Source: Rhizobium ecuadorense (GTDB taxonomy: Bacteria; Pseudomonadota; Alphaproteobacteria; Rhizobiales; Rhizobiaceae). Taken from it: 64,000 nt of DNA. The stretch spans positions 181,733 through 245,732 of the forward strand of contig NZ_LFIO01001796.1 of assembly GCF_001187535.1 (NCBI RefSeq). The letters are read 5' to 3'. The first letter of the stretch is position 1, and every line of letters starts with the position of its first letter. Both the position numbers and the translations under genes were made by a program. Below are positions 1-7,772 of this stretch, one piece after another. A model generated the notes under the pieces. The model was not told the DNA's origin and did not search any database. It was given only the letters and a program-made list of their open reading frames with translations.

Positions 1-717
1 GTGGGCGCGCGCATCGTGCTGCCTGGAAACGTCTATAATTTCGGTCCCGATGCCCTGCCGGCGCCGACGGAGGAAAGCCCGCAGCAGCCGCTGACGAAGA
101 AGGGAGCGATCCGCGTCGAGATGGAGAAGCGGCTGGAAGCGGCGTCGCAAGCCGGCGCCGGCGCGATCATCGTCAGGGCCGGGGATTTCTTTGGTCCGGG
201 CACGACTGGAAACAGCTGGTTTTCATCGGGATTCGTCACCCCGGGCAAACCCGTCGGCACGATCCGGAATCCGGGGCGGCGCGGCGTCGGCCATCAGTGG
301 GCCTATCTGCCCGATATGGCGGAAACCATGGCCCAGCTCATCGAGCGGGCCGATCGGCTGCCGCCCTTTGCCGTCTACCATCTGGAGGGATTCTGGGATG
401 GCGATGGCATGCAGATGGCCGAAGCAATCAAGCGTGTCGCCGGCGGCGCGGCGAAAATCGGCCGTTTTCCCTGGTGGATCGTACCGCTCGCTGCGCCGTT
501 CGTTCCGATCATGCGGGAGATCAAGGAGATGCGTTATCTCTGGAAGGTGCCGCTCAGGATGCGAAACACCAGGTTGACGGCCGAACTCGGCAAGGAGCCG
601 CAAACGCCGATCGACGAGGCGGTCAGAGCTTCGCTCACAGCACTCGGCTGCTTGCCGGAACCGCATCGTGAAACGGCGGCCGCCTTGATCGTGCCTTCGC
701 CCGAGAATGCGGGTTAA
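1..717 (+). CDS. NAD-dependent epimerase/dehydratase, C-terminal part
   Basis: Reading frame is open from the first base, so the gene begins upstream of the window and its N-terminal Rossmann glycine motif is missing. The visible 238 residues contain a segment near residue 8 (LPGNVYNFGP) and a later GxGHQWAYLPDMAETM stretch typical of extended SDR proteins related to nucleoside-sugar epimerases and dihydroflavonol reductases. Substrate cannot be read from the fragment. It converges on the kinase gene on the other strand, with the two 3' ends overlapping by 4 bp. The first codon is GTG, but this is probably an internal valine, not the start. Confidence 0.8.
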   Translation: MGARIVLPGNVYNFGPDALPAPTEESPQQPLTKKGAIRVEMEKRLEAASQAGAGAIIVRAGDFFGPGTTGNSWFSSGFVTPGKPVGTIRNPGRRGVGHQWAYLPDMAETMAQLIERADRLPPFAVYHLEGFWDGDGMQMAEAIKRVAGGAAKIGRFPWWIVPLAAPFVPIMREIKEMRYLWKVPLRMRNTRLTAELGKEPQTPIDEAVRASLTALGCLPEPHRETAAALIVPSPENAG

Positions 718-1514
718 GCCGCTAGCTCGGCCAGCGCAATCCGGGCGACAGTCAGGGCCGTCTCTGCCTGCAGAATATTGCTATCGCCGAGGAACCAGGC
801 GGCGGAAAGGCCGGAATAGGCGGCGATCCATTGCAGCAGCCGCTTCGGCTCCAGCCGAGCCTCTGCCGAAACGACGGCTAGCTGGCGGCGGAAACGGGCA
901 GGAACGGTGATGACAGGCAGTTCCTCATTGGCGAAGATATTGGCGAAATCGAAGCCGCGCTCACCATGGAGCCGCTTCGGATCGATCGCCAGCCAGCCAC
1001 GCGCCTCGAAATCGAGAATGTTCTCGTGATGAATATCGCCGTGCAGGACGGTGATATCACGCTGGTTGGAAAGCAGGGTGTCGGCAATCGCCGAGCAATC
1101 GGCCAGTGTGCCGCCATGTTTTCTGGCTGCCGGTTCCAGATCGCGGAACCAGCGGGTGAGGGGCACGGGGTCGGGAAGCGGTCTTTCGCGCGGCGCATGC
1201 AGCCGTGCCGCTGTCCGGCAGAGGATGCGGCTCGCCTCGTCGTCCTCGCCGTTCATCGCCATGGCAAGCAGCGAGCGTTTTCCCGTCGCCCGTTCCAGGA
1301 GCACGGCGTCGTCTTCATGGGCATAGACATGGGCCGCGCCGTCGCCGTCCCACCACCGCATCAGCAGCGCGCCGTAGCGTTCGTCGATATCGGTGGCGAC
1401 TTTCAACATCGCGGGCCTGCCCTGCCAGAGGACCGGCAGCAGGCGGCTCGAATGGGTGATGATGGGCTCGCCGTCTGATATCAGCGACCAGCGATCAAGA
1501 TGGGGAGCGAACAT
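714..1514 (-). CDS. APH(6)/streptomycin-kinase-like phosphotransferase
   Basis: 266 residues with the kinase catalytic loop HGDIHHEN near residue 160, followed by LAIDPK, the metal-binding Asp of the aminoglycoside phosphotransferase fold. Overall layout, including the N-terminal WQGRPAMLKV lysine strand, is closest to the APH(6) (StrB-type) 'aminoglycoside/hydroxyurea antibiotic resistance kinase' family. In soil alphaproteobacteria such chromosomal members are common and often do not give strong resistance, so the natural substrate is open. It is a single-gene unit, convergent with the upstream epimerase and facing away from the OYE gene, which ends 74 bp from its start. Confidence 0.85.
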   Translation of the reverse strand: MFAPHLDRWSLISDGEPIITHSSRLLPVLWQGRPAMLKVATDIDERYGALLMRWWDGDGAAHVYAHEDDAVLLERATGKRSLLAMAMNGEDDEASRILCRTAARLHAPRERPLPDPVPLTRWFRDLEPAARKHGGTLADCSAIADTLLSNQRDITVLHGDIHHENILDFEARGWLAIDPKRLHGERGFDFANIFANEELPVITVPARFRRQLAVVSAEARLEPKRLLQWIAAYSGLSAAWFLGDSNILQAETALTVARIALAELAA

Positions 1515-1588
1515 GATGGCACCCTACAGAGACGGGTCGAAAATGGAAATCCCGCCTTTCGGCGGGATTCGCGTTGGCGTGGAAGGGC

Positions 1589-2713
1589 TCAGGCGACCTT
1601 TTCGAGGGCGGGGTAATCGACATAGCCCTTGGCGGTGCCGCCATAGAAGGTCGACTGGTCTGGCGTGTTGAGCGGCAGGTTCTTCGCCAGCCGTTCGACG
1701 AGATCGGGATTGGCGATGAAAGGTTTGCCGAAAGCGACGAGGTCGACGCGGCCGCTTTCGACGGCATCGATCGCCAGCGCCCGGTCATAGCCATTATTGA
1801 CCATCCAGTCGGCCTTGCCGCCGGCCGCTTCATAAGCCTGGCGCAACGCCTTATAATCGAAGGAAGGATTGTCGCCCTGGCGGTAGTCGCGATCGCCGCC
1901 GGTCTGGCCTTCGATCACATGGAGGTAGGCGAGATCGTATTTTGCCAGGCCTTCGACGACATGGGTGAAGGTCGCCTGCGGATTGGAATCGTAGCTTTCA
2001 CCCGACGGCGTTACCGGCGAGATGCGGATCGCGGTGCGGCCTGCGCCGATTTCGCTCACCACGGCATCGACGACCTCGAAGGTCAGCCGCGTGCGGTTTT
2101 CGATCGAGCCGCCATATTGGTCGGTGCGATCGTTGACGCCGTCGCGGATGAACTGGTCGAGCAGGTAGCCGTTGGCGCCGTGGATCTCGACGCCATCGAA
2201 GCCGGCGTCGATCGCCGCACGGGCGGCCTTGCGGTAATCTTCGACGATGCCGGGGATTTCGGCGGTTTCGAGCGCGCGCGGTTCGGAGGTGTCGGCAAAA
2301 CTGCCGCTGCCGTCGCCATTGACCAGATAGGTCTTGGCCTTGGCGATGCGGTCGGTCGAGGAGACCGGCTTGTTGCCGTTCGGCTGCAGCGTCGTGTGCG
2401 AGATGCGGCCGACATGCCACATCTGGACGACGATCTTGCCACCGGCTGCATGAACGGCATCGGTCACGCGTTTCCAGCCGTCGAGAGCCTCTTTGCTATA
2501 AAGGCCCGGTACGTTGGCATAGCCTTGGCCCTGATGGGTGATCGCGGTCGCTTCGGTGATGATCAGGCCAGCCGTGGCGCGCTGGCGGTAATATTCGACA
2601 TTGAGGTCGTTGGGGATGGCGCCCGGCGAGCGGTTGCGGGTGAGCGGCGCCATGACGATGCGGTTCTTGACTGTGATGTCGCCGACCTTGGTGGGTTCGA
2701 AAAGCTTGGCCAT
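1589..2713 (-). CDS. Old Yellow Enzyme family alkene reductase (NemA-like)
   Basis: 374 residues, the usual size of FMN-dependent OYE reductases that reduce activated C=C bonds or nitro groups with NADPH. Visible signatures are the N-terminal KNRIVMAPLTRNRSPG segment, the substrate-anion pair His178/Asn181 in EIHGANGYL, and the QYGGSIENR motif around 199-207. It is the last gene of a minus-strand set: ArsR regulator, 42-residue membrane peptide, then this gene 25 bp downstream. In related bacteria such ArsR-OYE pairs respond to electrophiles such as N-ethylmaleimide or quinones; here that is an inference from arrangement. Confidence 0.92.
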   Translation of the reverse strand: MAKLFEPTKVGDITVKNRIVMAPLTRNRSPGAIPNDLNVEYYRQRATAGLIITEATAITHQGQGYANVPGLYSKEALDGWKRVTDAVHAAGGKIVVQMWHVGRISHTTLQPNGNKPVSSTDRIAKAKTYLVNGDGSGSFADTSEPRALETAEIPGIVEDYRKAARAAIDAGFDGVEIHGANGYLLDQFIRDGVNDRTDQYGGSIENRTRLTFEVVDAVVSEIGAGRTAIRISPVTPSGESYDSNPQATFTHVVEGLAKYDLAYLHVIEGQTGGDRDYRQGDNPSFDYKALRQAYEAAGGKADWMVNNGYDRALAIDAVESGRVDLVAFGKPFIANPDLVERLAKNLPLNTPDQSTFYGGTAKGYVDYPALEKVA

Positions 2714-2738
2714 GATGGTCCTTTCTTTTGCGGGAGGA

Positions 2739-2867
2739 TCACTCGGCAGGGGCGAGGGCGGCCCGGCCCCGGGCGGAGAGATAGGTGAGCGCGGTTGCGC
2801 CGAGGCCGATCAGGGCCATCAAGGCTGCGGCGCGCGGAACGCGTTTGAGATCGAAGCCGAGGGGCAT
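2739..2867 (-). CDS. 42-residue predicted membrane peptide
   Basis: ATG at 2867 to TGA at 2739 encodes a 42-residue peptide starting MPLGFDLKRVPRAAAL and ending RAALAPAE. Residues about 13-31 (AAALMALIGLGATALTYLS) are one hydrophobic helix preceded by basic residues, so a single-pass, N-in topology is likely. The start lies 5 bp after the ArsR stop and has an AGGA-like ribosome site about 12 bases upstream; the stop is 25 bp before the OYE start. The tight fit inside the operon is the main evidence. I recognise no family. Confidence 0.5.
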   Translation of the reverse strand: MPLGFDLKRVPRAAALMALIGLGATALTYLSARGRAALAPAE

Positions 2868-2871
2868 TCTA

Positions 2872-3165
2872 CTAAAGATCCTGCGTCAGCTGCTTCAGGA
2901 AGGCGGCGATCGTTTCTTCGTTGCGCTTGTAGAAGATCCACTGTCCGACGCGTTTGGTGGTGACGAGACCGGCGCGATGCAGCGTTCCCAAATGGGCCGA
3001 GACCGTCGATTGCGACAGGCCGCAGCGCTCGAACTGGCTGGCGCAGACGCCCATTTCGAAGGGGTGCTCCTGCGAGGGGAAATGCTGCTCGGGATTTTTC
3101 AGCCAGGTCAGAATGTCCATCCGGGTGGGATGGGCGAGCGCCTTGATAATCTCGTCTTTGTCCAT
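2872..3165 (-). CDS. ArsR family winged-helix regulator
   Basis: 97 residues starting MDKDEIIKALAHPTRMDIL. Residues 9-17 (ALAHPTRMD) and the recognition-helix region GLSQSTVSAHLGTLHRAGLV are classic ArsR/SmtB. Three nearby cysteines/histidines (FPSQEHPFEMGVCASQFERCGLSQ) give at least two Cys residues that could sense metal or electrophiles. The frame remains open far upstream, but the ATG at 3165 gives the family's normal N-terminus. An inverted repeat 37 bp upstream is the likely operator, so autoregulation and control of the downstream peptide and OYE genes are expected. Confidence 0.9.
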   Translation of the reverse strand: MDKDEIIKALAHPTRMDILTWLKNPEQHFPSQEHPFEMGVCASQFERCGLSQSTVSAHLGTLHRAGLVTTKRVGQWIFYKRNEETIAAFLKQLTQDL

Positions 3166-3201
3166 CGTCGTGCACCGAACTATAAATCGCGTTTGTTCGA
3201 T

Positions 3202-3225
3202 ATATCGATCGTCGGACGTCGATAT
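3202..3225. promoter_or_regulatory. Candidate ArsR operator (inverted repeat)
   Basis: ATATCGA, a 10-base spacer, then TCGATAT form a perfect 7-bp inverted repeat 37 bp upstream of the ArsR start codon. Dyads of this AT-rich kind next to a gene for an ArsR-type repressor are commonly its own binding site. The assignment to this protein is inferred from position. Confidence 0.55.
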
Positions 3226-3279
3226 GCAAATCACGGAGGCGTGAGGCGGCGAATTTTGTCGGGTGAGCAAAATTTGGGC

Positions 3280-3395
3280 AAAAAAAGAGGGCCACCGGAA
3301 AACCAGGGCCCTTTTAATTGTGAAGGTCAAAAACCTCCAGAGGGGAACAGCTAATGCGGTGGTACTGGGAGAGAAACCACAAGATGCATCAGCTG
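3280..3395 (-). ncRNA. AbcR-like (alpha-r15 family) small RNA, downstream copy
   Basis: This is one of two tandem copies of a roughly 117-base unit. Read on the minus strand it carries the shared core with CTGTTCCCCTCTGGAGG, a CU-rich segment suited to pairing with ribosome-binding sites, and ends in a GGGCCCTGG/CCGGTGGCCC hairpin followed by seven T. A promoter with TTGAAA (3429-3424), 16 bp, CCATAT (3407-3402) predicts a start near 3395 and a transcript of about 116 bases. AbcR1/AbcR2 are tandem, Hfq-dependent Rhizobiales sRNAs that repress many ABC-transporter mRNAs. Their known genomic neighbour is the LysR regulator LsrB/VtlR, as here. Family assignment rests on size, tandem layout, terminator and neighbourhood. 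Confidence 0.82.
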
Positions 3396-3401
3396 AGAGA
3401 G

Positions 3402-3429
3402 ATATGGTGCTTCATTGAGCAGGTTTCAA
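3402..3429 (-). promoter_or_regulatory. Promoter of downstream AbcR-like sRNA
   Basis: TTGAAA and CCATAT are separated by 16 bp. A GGCATGCACAAA segment (3447-3436 on the minus strand) lies just upstream of the -35 and recurs at the same place before the other copy. It is a candidate activator site, possibly for the neighbouring LsrB/VtlR protein. Confidence 0.6.
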
Positions 3430-3501
3430 TGCTTTTTTGTGCATGCCTGCTATGCGCCGCACAATTTTTTTGCGGTGCGGCATTTCCCGAAGGGCCAAGG
3501 C

Positions 3502-3619
3502 AAAAAAAGAGGGCCACTGGAAAACCAGGGCCCTTATAAGTGTGAAGGTCAAAAACCTCCAGAGGGGAACAGCTAATGCGGTGGAACTGGGAGGAAAAGC
3601 CACCATGTGCATCAGCTAT
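3502..3619 (-). ncRNA. AbcR-like (alpha-r15 family) small RNA, upstream copy
   Basis: Second copy of the tandem unit, nearly identical to the downstream one over its 3' two-thirds (GCATTAGCTGTTCCCCTCTGG core and GGGCCCTGG/CCAGTGGCCC terminator with seven T), but different in the 5' stem. Its promoter is TTGCCG (3653-3648), 16 bp, CCATAT (3631-3626), predicting a start near 3619 and a 118-base RNA. Divergent 5' halves with a conserved seed are typical of sibling sRNAs that share targets but are regulated separately. Each copy has its own promoter and terminator, so they are independent transcripts. Confidence 0.82.
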
Positions 3620-3625
3620 GTGCGA

Positions 3626-3653
3626 TATGGTGGTTTAATGGGCAAACGGCAAC
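3626..3653 (-). promoter_or_regulatory. Promoter of upstream AbcR-like sRNA
   Basis: TTGCCG, 16 bp, CCATAT on the minus strand. The -10 is identical to that of the sibling copy and the -35 differs. The GGCATGCACAAA element reads on the minus strand from 3670, immediately upstream of the -35, as in the sibling. Confidence 0.6.
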
Positions 3654-3716
3654 CCTTATTTGTGCATGCCAGTTATGCGCTGTCCGCATAGTATGGAAAT
3701 CATTCCATAAATCTGG

Positions 3717-3826
3717 CCTAGATCCGGATGATTTAAGGCCAATCCGGCCTAAAATCGTCCGGATCTAAATCAAGAGAGGATGATGTCGACCGAAAACCGC
3801 TCACACTTTTCGGCATCATGCTCTAG
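3717..3826. repeat. Rhizobium intergenic palindromic repeat
   Basis: A long imperfect inverted repeat, AGATCCGGATGATTTAAGGCC against GGCCTAAAATCGTCCGGATCT (3719-3766), is followed by a conserved tail ending CACTTTTCGGCATCATGCTCTAG. This combination resembles a dispersed non-coding repeat I recognise from many Rhizobium intergenic regions. It lies at the 3' end of lsrB, where it may act as transcript end or mRNA stabiliser. Confidence 0.65.
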
Positions 3827-4719
3827 AAATTCCAGTTTCTAGCCTTGCTGACGATGAAGTCACGGAAAGCCTTCAGCTTGGCGGCGTTCTTGATCTCATC
3901 GGGATAGCAGAAATAGGTGTCGAAGGAGGGGACGTCGGCATTGATCGCCAGCTGGATCAGGCCGGGATCGCGGCCGACGATATAATCGGGCAGGCAGGCG
4001 ACGCCAATGCCGAGCAGGGCGGCGCGCTTGATCGAGGTTTGGCTGTTGATCTGCAGGTGCGGGATGCGTTTGTTATCCGACGAGCGGCCGGCAACTTCAA
4101 GCCAGTTGACGTCGAGCAGGTAGCTCGGCGCCGGCTCGCCGAAGGTGATGATGCGGTGATTGTCGAGATCCTCGATCTTCTGCGGCTCGCCGTGGCGGTT
4201 GATGTAGGAGGGGGCGGCATAGACGTGCATGTGCACGGTGAAGAGCTTGCGCTGGATGAGGTCGGACTGCTGCGGCTGGCGCAGGCGGATGGCGCAGTCG
4301 GCATGGCGCATGTTCACATCCACTTCCTCGTTGTCGAGGATCAGCTGGATCTGCACATCGGGATAAAGCTGCAGGAATTCCTGGATCTTGTCGGTGAGCC
4401 AGCCCTGGCCGAGACCGACCGTCGTCGTCACGCGCAGCTTGCCGGACGGCGTCTCGTTCGTCTCCGTGAGCTGCATCTTCACAGTTTCGAGCTTCAGCAG
4501 CACGTCATGGGCGGTGCGGTAGAGCAGCTCGCCCTGTTCCGTCAGGATCAGGCCGCGCGCATGGCGGTGAAACAGCTTGGTGCCGACATCCTGCTCCAGC
4601 GCGCTGACCTGGCGGCTGATGGCGGATTGGGACAGATGCAGTTTATCCGCCGCATGCGTGAACGAGCCCGCCTCGGCAGCTGCGTGAAAAATACGCAGCT
4701 TGTCCCAATCCAATGGCAT
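3823..4719 (-). CDS. lsrB: LysR family regulator LsrB/VtlR
   Basis: 298 residues from the ATG at 4719 (MPLDWDKLRIFHAAAEAGSF). An upstream in-frame ATG at 4734 adds only MRGGG and is less likely. The N-terminal winged helix with SQSAISRQVSALEQDVGTKLFHR is diagnostic of LysR proteins, and the rest is the periplasmic-binding-like effector domain. LsrB in Sinorhizobium affects symbiosis, LPS and redox balance; the orthologue VtlR in Brucella and Agrobacterium activates AbcR-type sRNAs. Here it is 22 bp downstream of trxB on the same strand and next to the two sRNA genes, the arrangement known from relatives. Cysteines that might sense redox state are present in the C-terminal half (for example GVACLPDYI). 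Confidence 0.9.
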   Translation of the reverse strand: MPLDWDKLRIFHAAAEAGSFTHAADKLHLSQSAISRQVSALEQDVGTKLFHRHARGLILTEQGELLYRTAHDVLLKLETVKMQLTETNETPSGKLRVTTTVGLGQGWLTDKIQEFLQLYPDVQIQLILDNEEVDVNMRHADCAIRLRQPQQSDLIQRKLFTVHMHVYAAPSYINRHGEPQKIEDLDNHRIITFGEPAPSYLLDVNWLEVAGRSSDNKRIPHLQINSQTSIKRAALLGIGVACLPDYIVGRDPGLIQLAINADVPSFDTYFCYPDEIKNAAKLKAFRDFIVSKARNWNF

Positions 4720-4741
4720 TCCCCCACCCCGCATGCCGATC

Positions 4742-5716
4742 TTACTCCGCTGCCACGGCGACGGGCACGTGGCTCGTCAGATAGCGTTCGGCTTCAAGCG
4801 CCGCCATGCAGCCCAGGCCGGCAGCGGTGATCGCCTGGCGGAACGTATCGTCGGTCACGTCGCCGGCGGCATAGACCCCTTCGAGGCTGGTCGCGGTCGA
4901 ATCCGGCGCGGTCCAGAGATAGCCGTTGTCCTTCAGCTTCAGCTTGTCCTTGAAGAGCTCGGTTGCCGGCGCATGGCCGATGGCGACGAAGACGCCGTCG
5001 ATCGGCATCTCGGTGATCGCGCCGGTCCTGGTGTCGCGCAGCCGCGCGCCGGTGACGGATTGCGGCATCGGGGGCTTGGCCGGCGTGCCGGTGATTTCGG
5101 CCACCTCGGTGTTCCACAGTACCTTGACATTCTCCTTGGAGAACAGGCGTTCCTGCAGGATCTTTTCGGCGCGGAAGAAGTCGCGGCGGTGGACCAATGT
5201 CACCGACTTGGCGATGTTGGAGAGATAGAGCGCCTCCTCGACGGCGCTGTTGCCGCCGCCGACCACGATCACATCCTTGTTGCGATAGAAGAAGCCGTCG
5301 CAGGTAGCGCAGGCCGAGACGCCGAAGCCCTGGAAATGCTGCTCGCTCTCGATGCCGAGCCATTTGGCCTTGGCGCCGGTGGCGATGATCAGCGTGTCAG
5401 CCGTCCAGACCTGGCCGCTGTCGGTGCGGGCGACGAAGGGGCGCTGGTTCATGTCGACTTCGGTGACGAGGTCGTTGACGATCTCGGCGCCGACATGTTT
5501 TGCCTGCTGCAGCATCTGCTCCATCAGCCAGGGACCCTGGATCGGATCGGCAAAGCCCGGATAATTCTCGACATCGGTGGTGATCATCAGCTGGCCACCC
5601 TGTTCGAGGCCGGCGATCAAAACCGGCTTCAGCATGGCGCGCGCGGCATAGACCGCGGCTGTATAGCCTGCGGGTCCGGAACCGATGATGAGCACCTTCG
5701 TATGGCGGGCGGGCAT
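4742..5716 (-). CDS. trxB: Thioredoxin-disulfide reductase
   Basis: 324 residues with the FAD GxGPAG motif at 12-17, the redox-active CATC at 136-139 followed by DGFFY, and the NADPH motif GGGNSAVEEAL, all in the order of low-molecular-weight thioredoxin reductases. It reduces thioredoxin with NADPH in the cytoplasm. The lsrB start is only 22 bp downstream, so the two are probably co-transcribed, linking thiol reduction with a redox-related regulator. The gene is divergent from lrp, with about 230 bp between the starts. Confidence 0.96.
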   Translation of the reverse strand: MPARHTKVLIIGSGPAGYTAAVYAARAMLKPVLIAGLEQGGQLMITTDVENYPGFADPIQGPWLMEQMLQQAKHVGAEIVNDLVTEVDMNQRPFVARTDSGQVWTADTLIIATGAKAKWLGIESEQHFQGFGVSACATCDGFFYRNKDVIVVGGGNSAVEEALYLSNIAKSVTLVHRRDFFRAEKILQERLFSKENVKVLWNTEVAEITGTPAKPPMPQSVTGARLRDTRTGAITEMPIDGVFVAIGHAPATELFKDKLKLKDNGYLWTAPDSTATSLEGVYAAGDVTDDTFRQAITAAGLGCMAALEAERYLTSHVPVAVAAE

Positions 5717-5947
5717 GTCATTTCCTTTCGACTGGCAGGAGGGCGGCGGCTAAGTGGCGATTGCGGCCGTTTCGCGGTCCTCGCGCCATTTATGAACGTC
5801 CAATGCTTTTATTCAAGGGCAGCCTTGCGTTACCAACAAGGCAAATCGTCCTGTTGTGCAAGAATCCGTCATCGGCGTGAAACATTCTTGCGTATTCCGC
5901 CGCTTTATATAGAAGCTCCCCGCGGAGAATTAAAGAAAGGCAATGAT

Positions 5948-6415
5948 GTGGGTCGCGCCGAACTCGACGTCATCGATATAAAGATCCTCCGGGAATTGCA
6001 GGCCGATGGCCGCATGACCAATGTGGAGCTTGCCGATCGTGTCGGCATTTCGGCGCCGCCCTGCCTGCGCCGGGTGCGCAAGCTCGAGGAAGCCGGCATC
6101 ATCGAAGGCTACCATGCGATGCTGAACAGCCCGCGGCTCGGCTTCGATCTCGTCGCTTTCTGCATGGTCGGCCTCAAGCATCAGTCGGAAGGCAATCTCA
6201 AAGCCTTTGCAGCCGCCACAGCCGAATGGCCGCTGGTGCGCCAGGCCTGGATGGTCTCCGGCGACAGCGATTTCCTGCTGCATTGCGTGGCGGAAAATCT
6301 CACCCATTTCCAGGATTTCGTCATCGAAGTGCTGACGGCGAACGAACATGTCGACACCGTGCGCACCATGCTGACGATCCGGCAGGTGAAGAAGCTTGGG
6401 CTGGTCGAAGTCTGA
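5948..6415 (+). CDS. lrp: Lrp/AsnC family transcriptional regulator
   Basis: 155 residues from a GTG at 5948, which is preceded by AAAGG at 5935-5939; nearby ATGs are out of frame. The N-terminal helix-turn-helix (MTNVELADRVGISAPPCLRRVRKLEEAGII) and C-terminal RAM/effector domain (VSGDSDFLLHCVAENL) are those of Lrp. Such proteins are leucine- or amino-acid-responsive global or local regulators. A frame open upstream through trxB is antisense and not part of the gene. Position beside trxB and lsrB is conserved in relatives as far as I know. Confidence 0.9.
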   Translation: MGRAELDVIDIKILRELQADGRMTNVELADRVGISAPPCLRRVRKLEEAGIIEGYHAMLNSPRLGFDLVAFCMVGLKHQSEGNLKAFAAATAEWPLVRQAWMVSGDSDFLLHCVAENLTHFQDFVIEVLTANEHVDTVRTMLTIRQVKKLGLVEV

Positions 6416-6421
6416 AACAGT

Positions 6422-7768
6422 TTATTTGCGCGCGGAATAGCCGCCGCGGTTGATGCCGTGGCGCTGAAGCTTGTCGTAAAACGTCTTCCTCGGAATGCCG
6501 AGCGCCTCGATGGTGCTGCGCACGTCGCCGTCATTGGCCGTGAGCGCCTCGCGGATGATCTCCGCCTCGTAGCGTTCCAGCCGTTCGGGTAGGGTGCCGC
6601 CCGCCGTCTGCGGGGGGACGGGTGCGGCTGTGCCGCCTTCGACACCCAGCACCACACGTTCGGCATAATGCGAGAGCTCGCGGACATTGCCCGGCCATGC
6701 ATGCGAGGCAAAGTGGCGGCGCACCTCGGGCGAAATCTCCGGCACCTCTCTGCGGAAGCGCTCGGCGGCGCGCGCGGCGAAGTGGGAAAACAGCAGCGGA
6801 ATATCGTCGCGGCGCTCCCGAAGCGGCGGAATGGAGATCGTCACCACATTCAGCCGGTAATAGAGATCCTCGCGAAAATCGCCGCGCAGCTCGGGATCGC
6901 CGAGATCGATCTTGGCCGCCGCGACGACGCGCAGATCGACCGGGCGCACCTCGTTGGTACCGAGCGGGGTGATTTCGCGCATCTCAAGCACCCGCAGCAT
7001 CTTGACCTGGGTGGCGACCGGCATGCTCTCGATCTCGTCGAGGAAAAGCGTGCCGCCGCTGGCATGTTCGATGCGGCCGGTGCGGCGTTTCTGGGCGCCG
7101 GTAAAGGCGCCGGCCTCGTGACCGAACAGCTCGCTTTCGATGACGGTTTCGGGTAGCGCGCCGCAGTTCAGCGCCACGAAATTGCCTTTCCCGCGGTGGC
7201 TCCACTGGTGCAGGATCTGGGCGACGACTTCCTTGCCGCTGCCGGTTTCGCCGGCAACGAGCACGTCGACATCGGTATCGGCGATGTGGCGCAGAATCTT
7301 CCGCAAATTCTCCATGACCGGCGTCTGACCGATCAGCGGTGAATTCTCCTGCGCATCTTCGGCAGCCTTGCGCAGCATGCGGTTTTCCAGGACAAGCCGC
7401 CGCTTCTCGCCGGCGCGGCGCACGCTCTGGACGAGCCGGTCGGCCGCAAAGGGTTTGGCGATGAAATCATAAGCGCCGTCCTGGATGGCTTGAACCGCCA
7501 TCGGAATATCGCCATGGCCGGTCATCAGGATCACTGGCAGGTCGGCGTCCATGCCCTTGAGCGTGGCGAAGAGCTGCAGTCCGTCGATCTCCGGCATGCG
7601 GATATCGGTGACGACGGGGCCGGCAAAGTCGGCGGGCAGGTCGGCCAGAGCGGCCTTCGCGCCGTCATAGGCCAAAACAGAAAATCCGGCGAGTTCGAGC
7701 GTCTGGGCGGTGGCGCGGCGCAAATCCCTGTCGTCGTCGATCAGCGCAACGGGCATCGGTGTGGCCAT
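6422..7768 (-). CDS. dctD: C4-dicarboxylate response regulator, sigma-54 activator DctD
   Basis: 448 residues in three parts: receiver domain with phospho-acceptor Asp55 (VVTDIRMPE) and Lys105 region; AAA+ domain with Walker A GETGSGKE at 173-180, the sigma-54 contacting GAFTGA at 220-225 and Walker B LFLDE at 241-245; and a C-terminal Fis-type helix-turn-helix (STIEALGIPRKTFYDKL). When phosphorylated by DctB it activates dctA with RpoN. The start is 4 bp from the dctB stop, so the pair is translationally close. Intact length and motifs indicate a working protein. Confidence 0.97.
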   Translation of the reverse strand: MATPMPVALIDDDRDLRRATAQTLELAGFSVLAYDGAKAALADLPADFAGPVVTDIRMPEIDGLQLFATLKGMDADLPVILMTGHGDIPMAVQAIQDGAYDFIAKPFAADRLVQSVRRAGEKRRLVLENRMLRKAAEDAQENSPLIGQTPVMENLRKILRHIADTDVDVLVAGETGSGKEVVAQILHQWSHRGKGNFVALNCGALPETVIESELFGHEAGAFTGAQKRRTGRIEHASGGTLFLDEIESMPVATQVKMLRVLEMREITPLGTNEVRPVDLRVVAAAKIDLGDPELRGDFREDLYYRLNVVTISIPPLRERRDDIPLLFSHFAARAAERFRREVPEISPEVRRHFASHAWPGNVRELSHYAERVVLGVEGGTAAPVPPQTAGGTLPERLERYEAEIIREALTANDGDVRSTIEALGIPRKTFYDKLQRHGINRGGYSARK

Positions 7769-7772
7769 GATC

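Noticed and set aside
1574..2788. 404-codon plus-strand frame opposite the OYE gene
   Set aside because: It is antisense to a full OYE with all motifs; no family resemblance and no ribosome site.
3456..3481. GCCGCAC..GTGCGGC dyad between the two sRNA units, considered as an operator
   Set aside because: It lies upstream of one copy only and is not shared by the sibling promoter; kept only as a possible secondary structure.
4700..5947. Open frame running from trxB into Lrp on the plus strand (would extend Lrp by about 400 residues)
   Set aside because: It is antisense to trxB. Lrp has a good ribosome site and a GTG at 5948 that give the normal family length.
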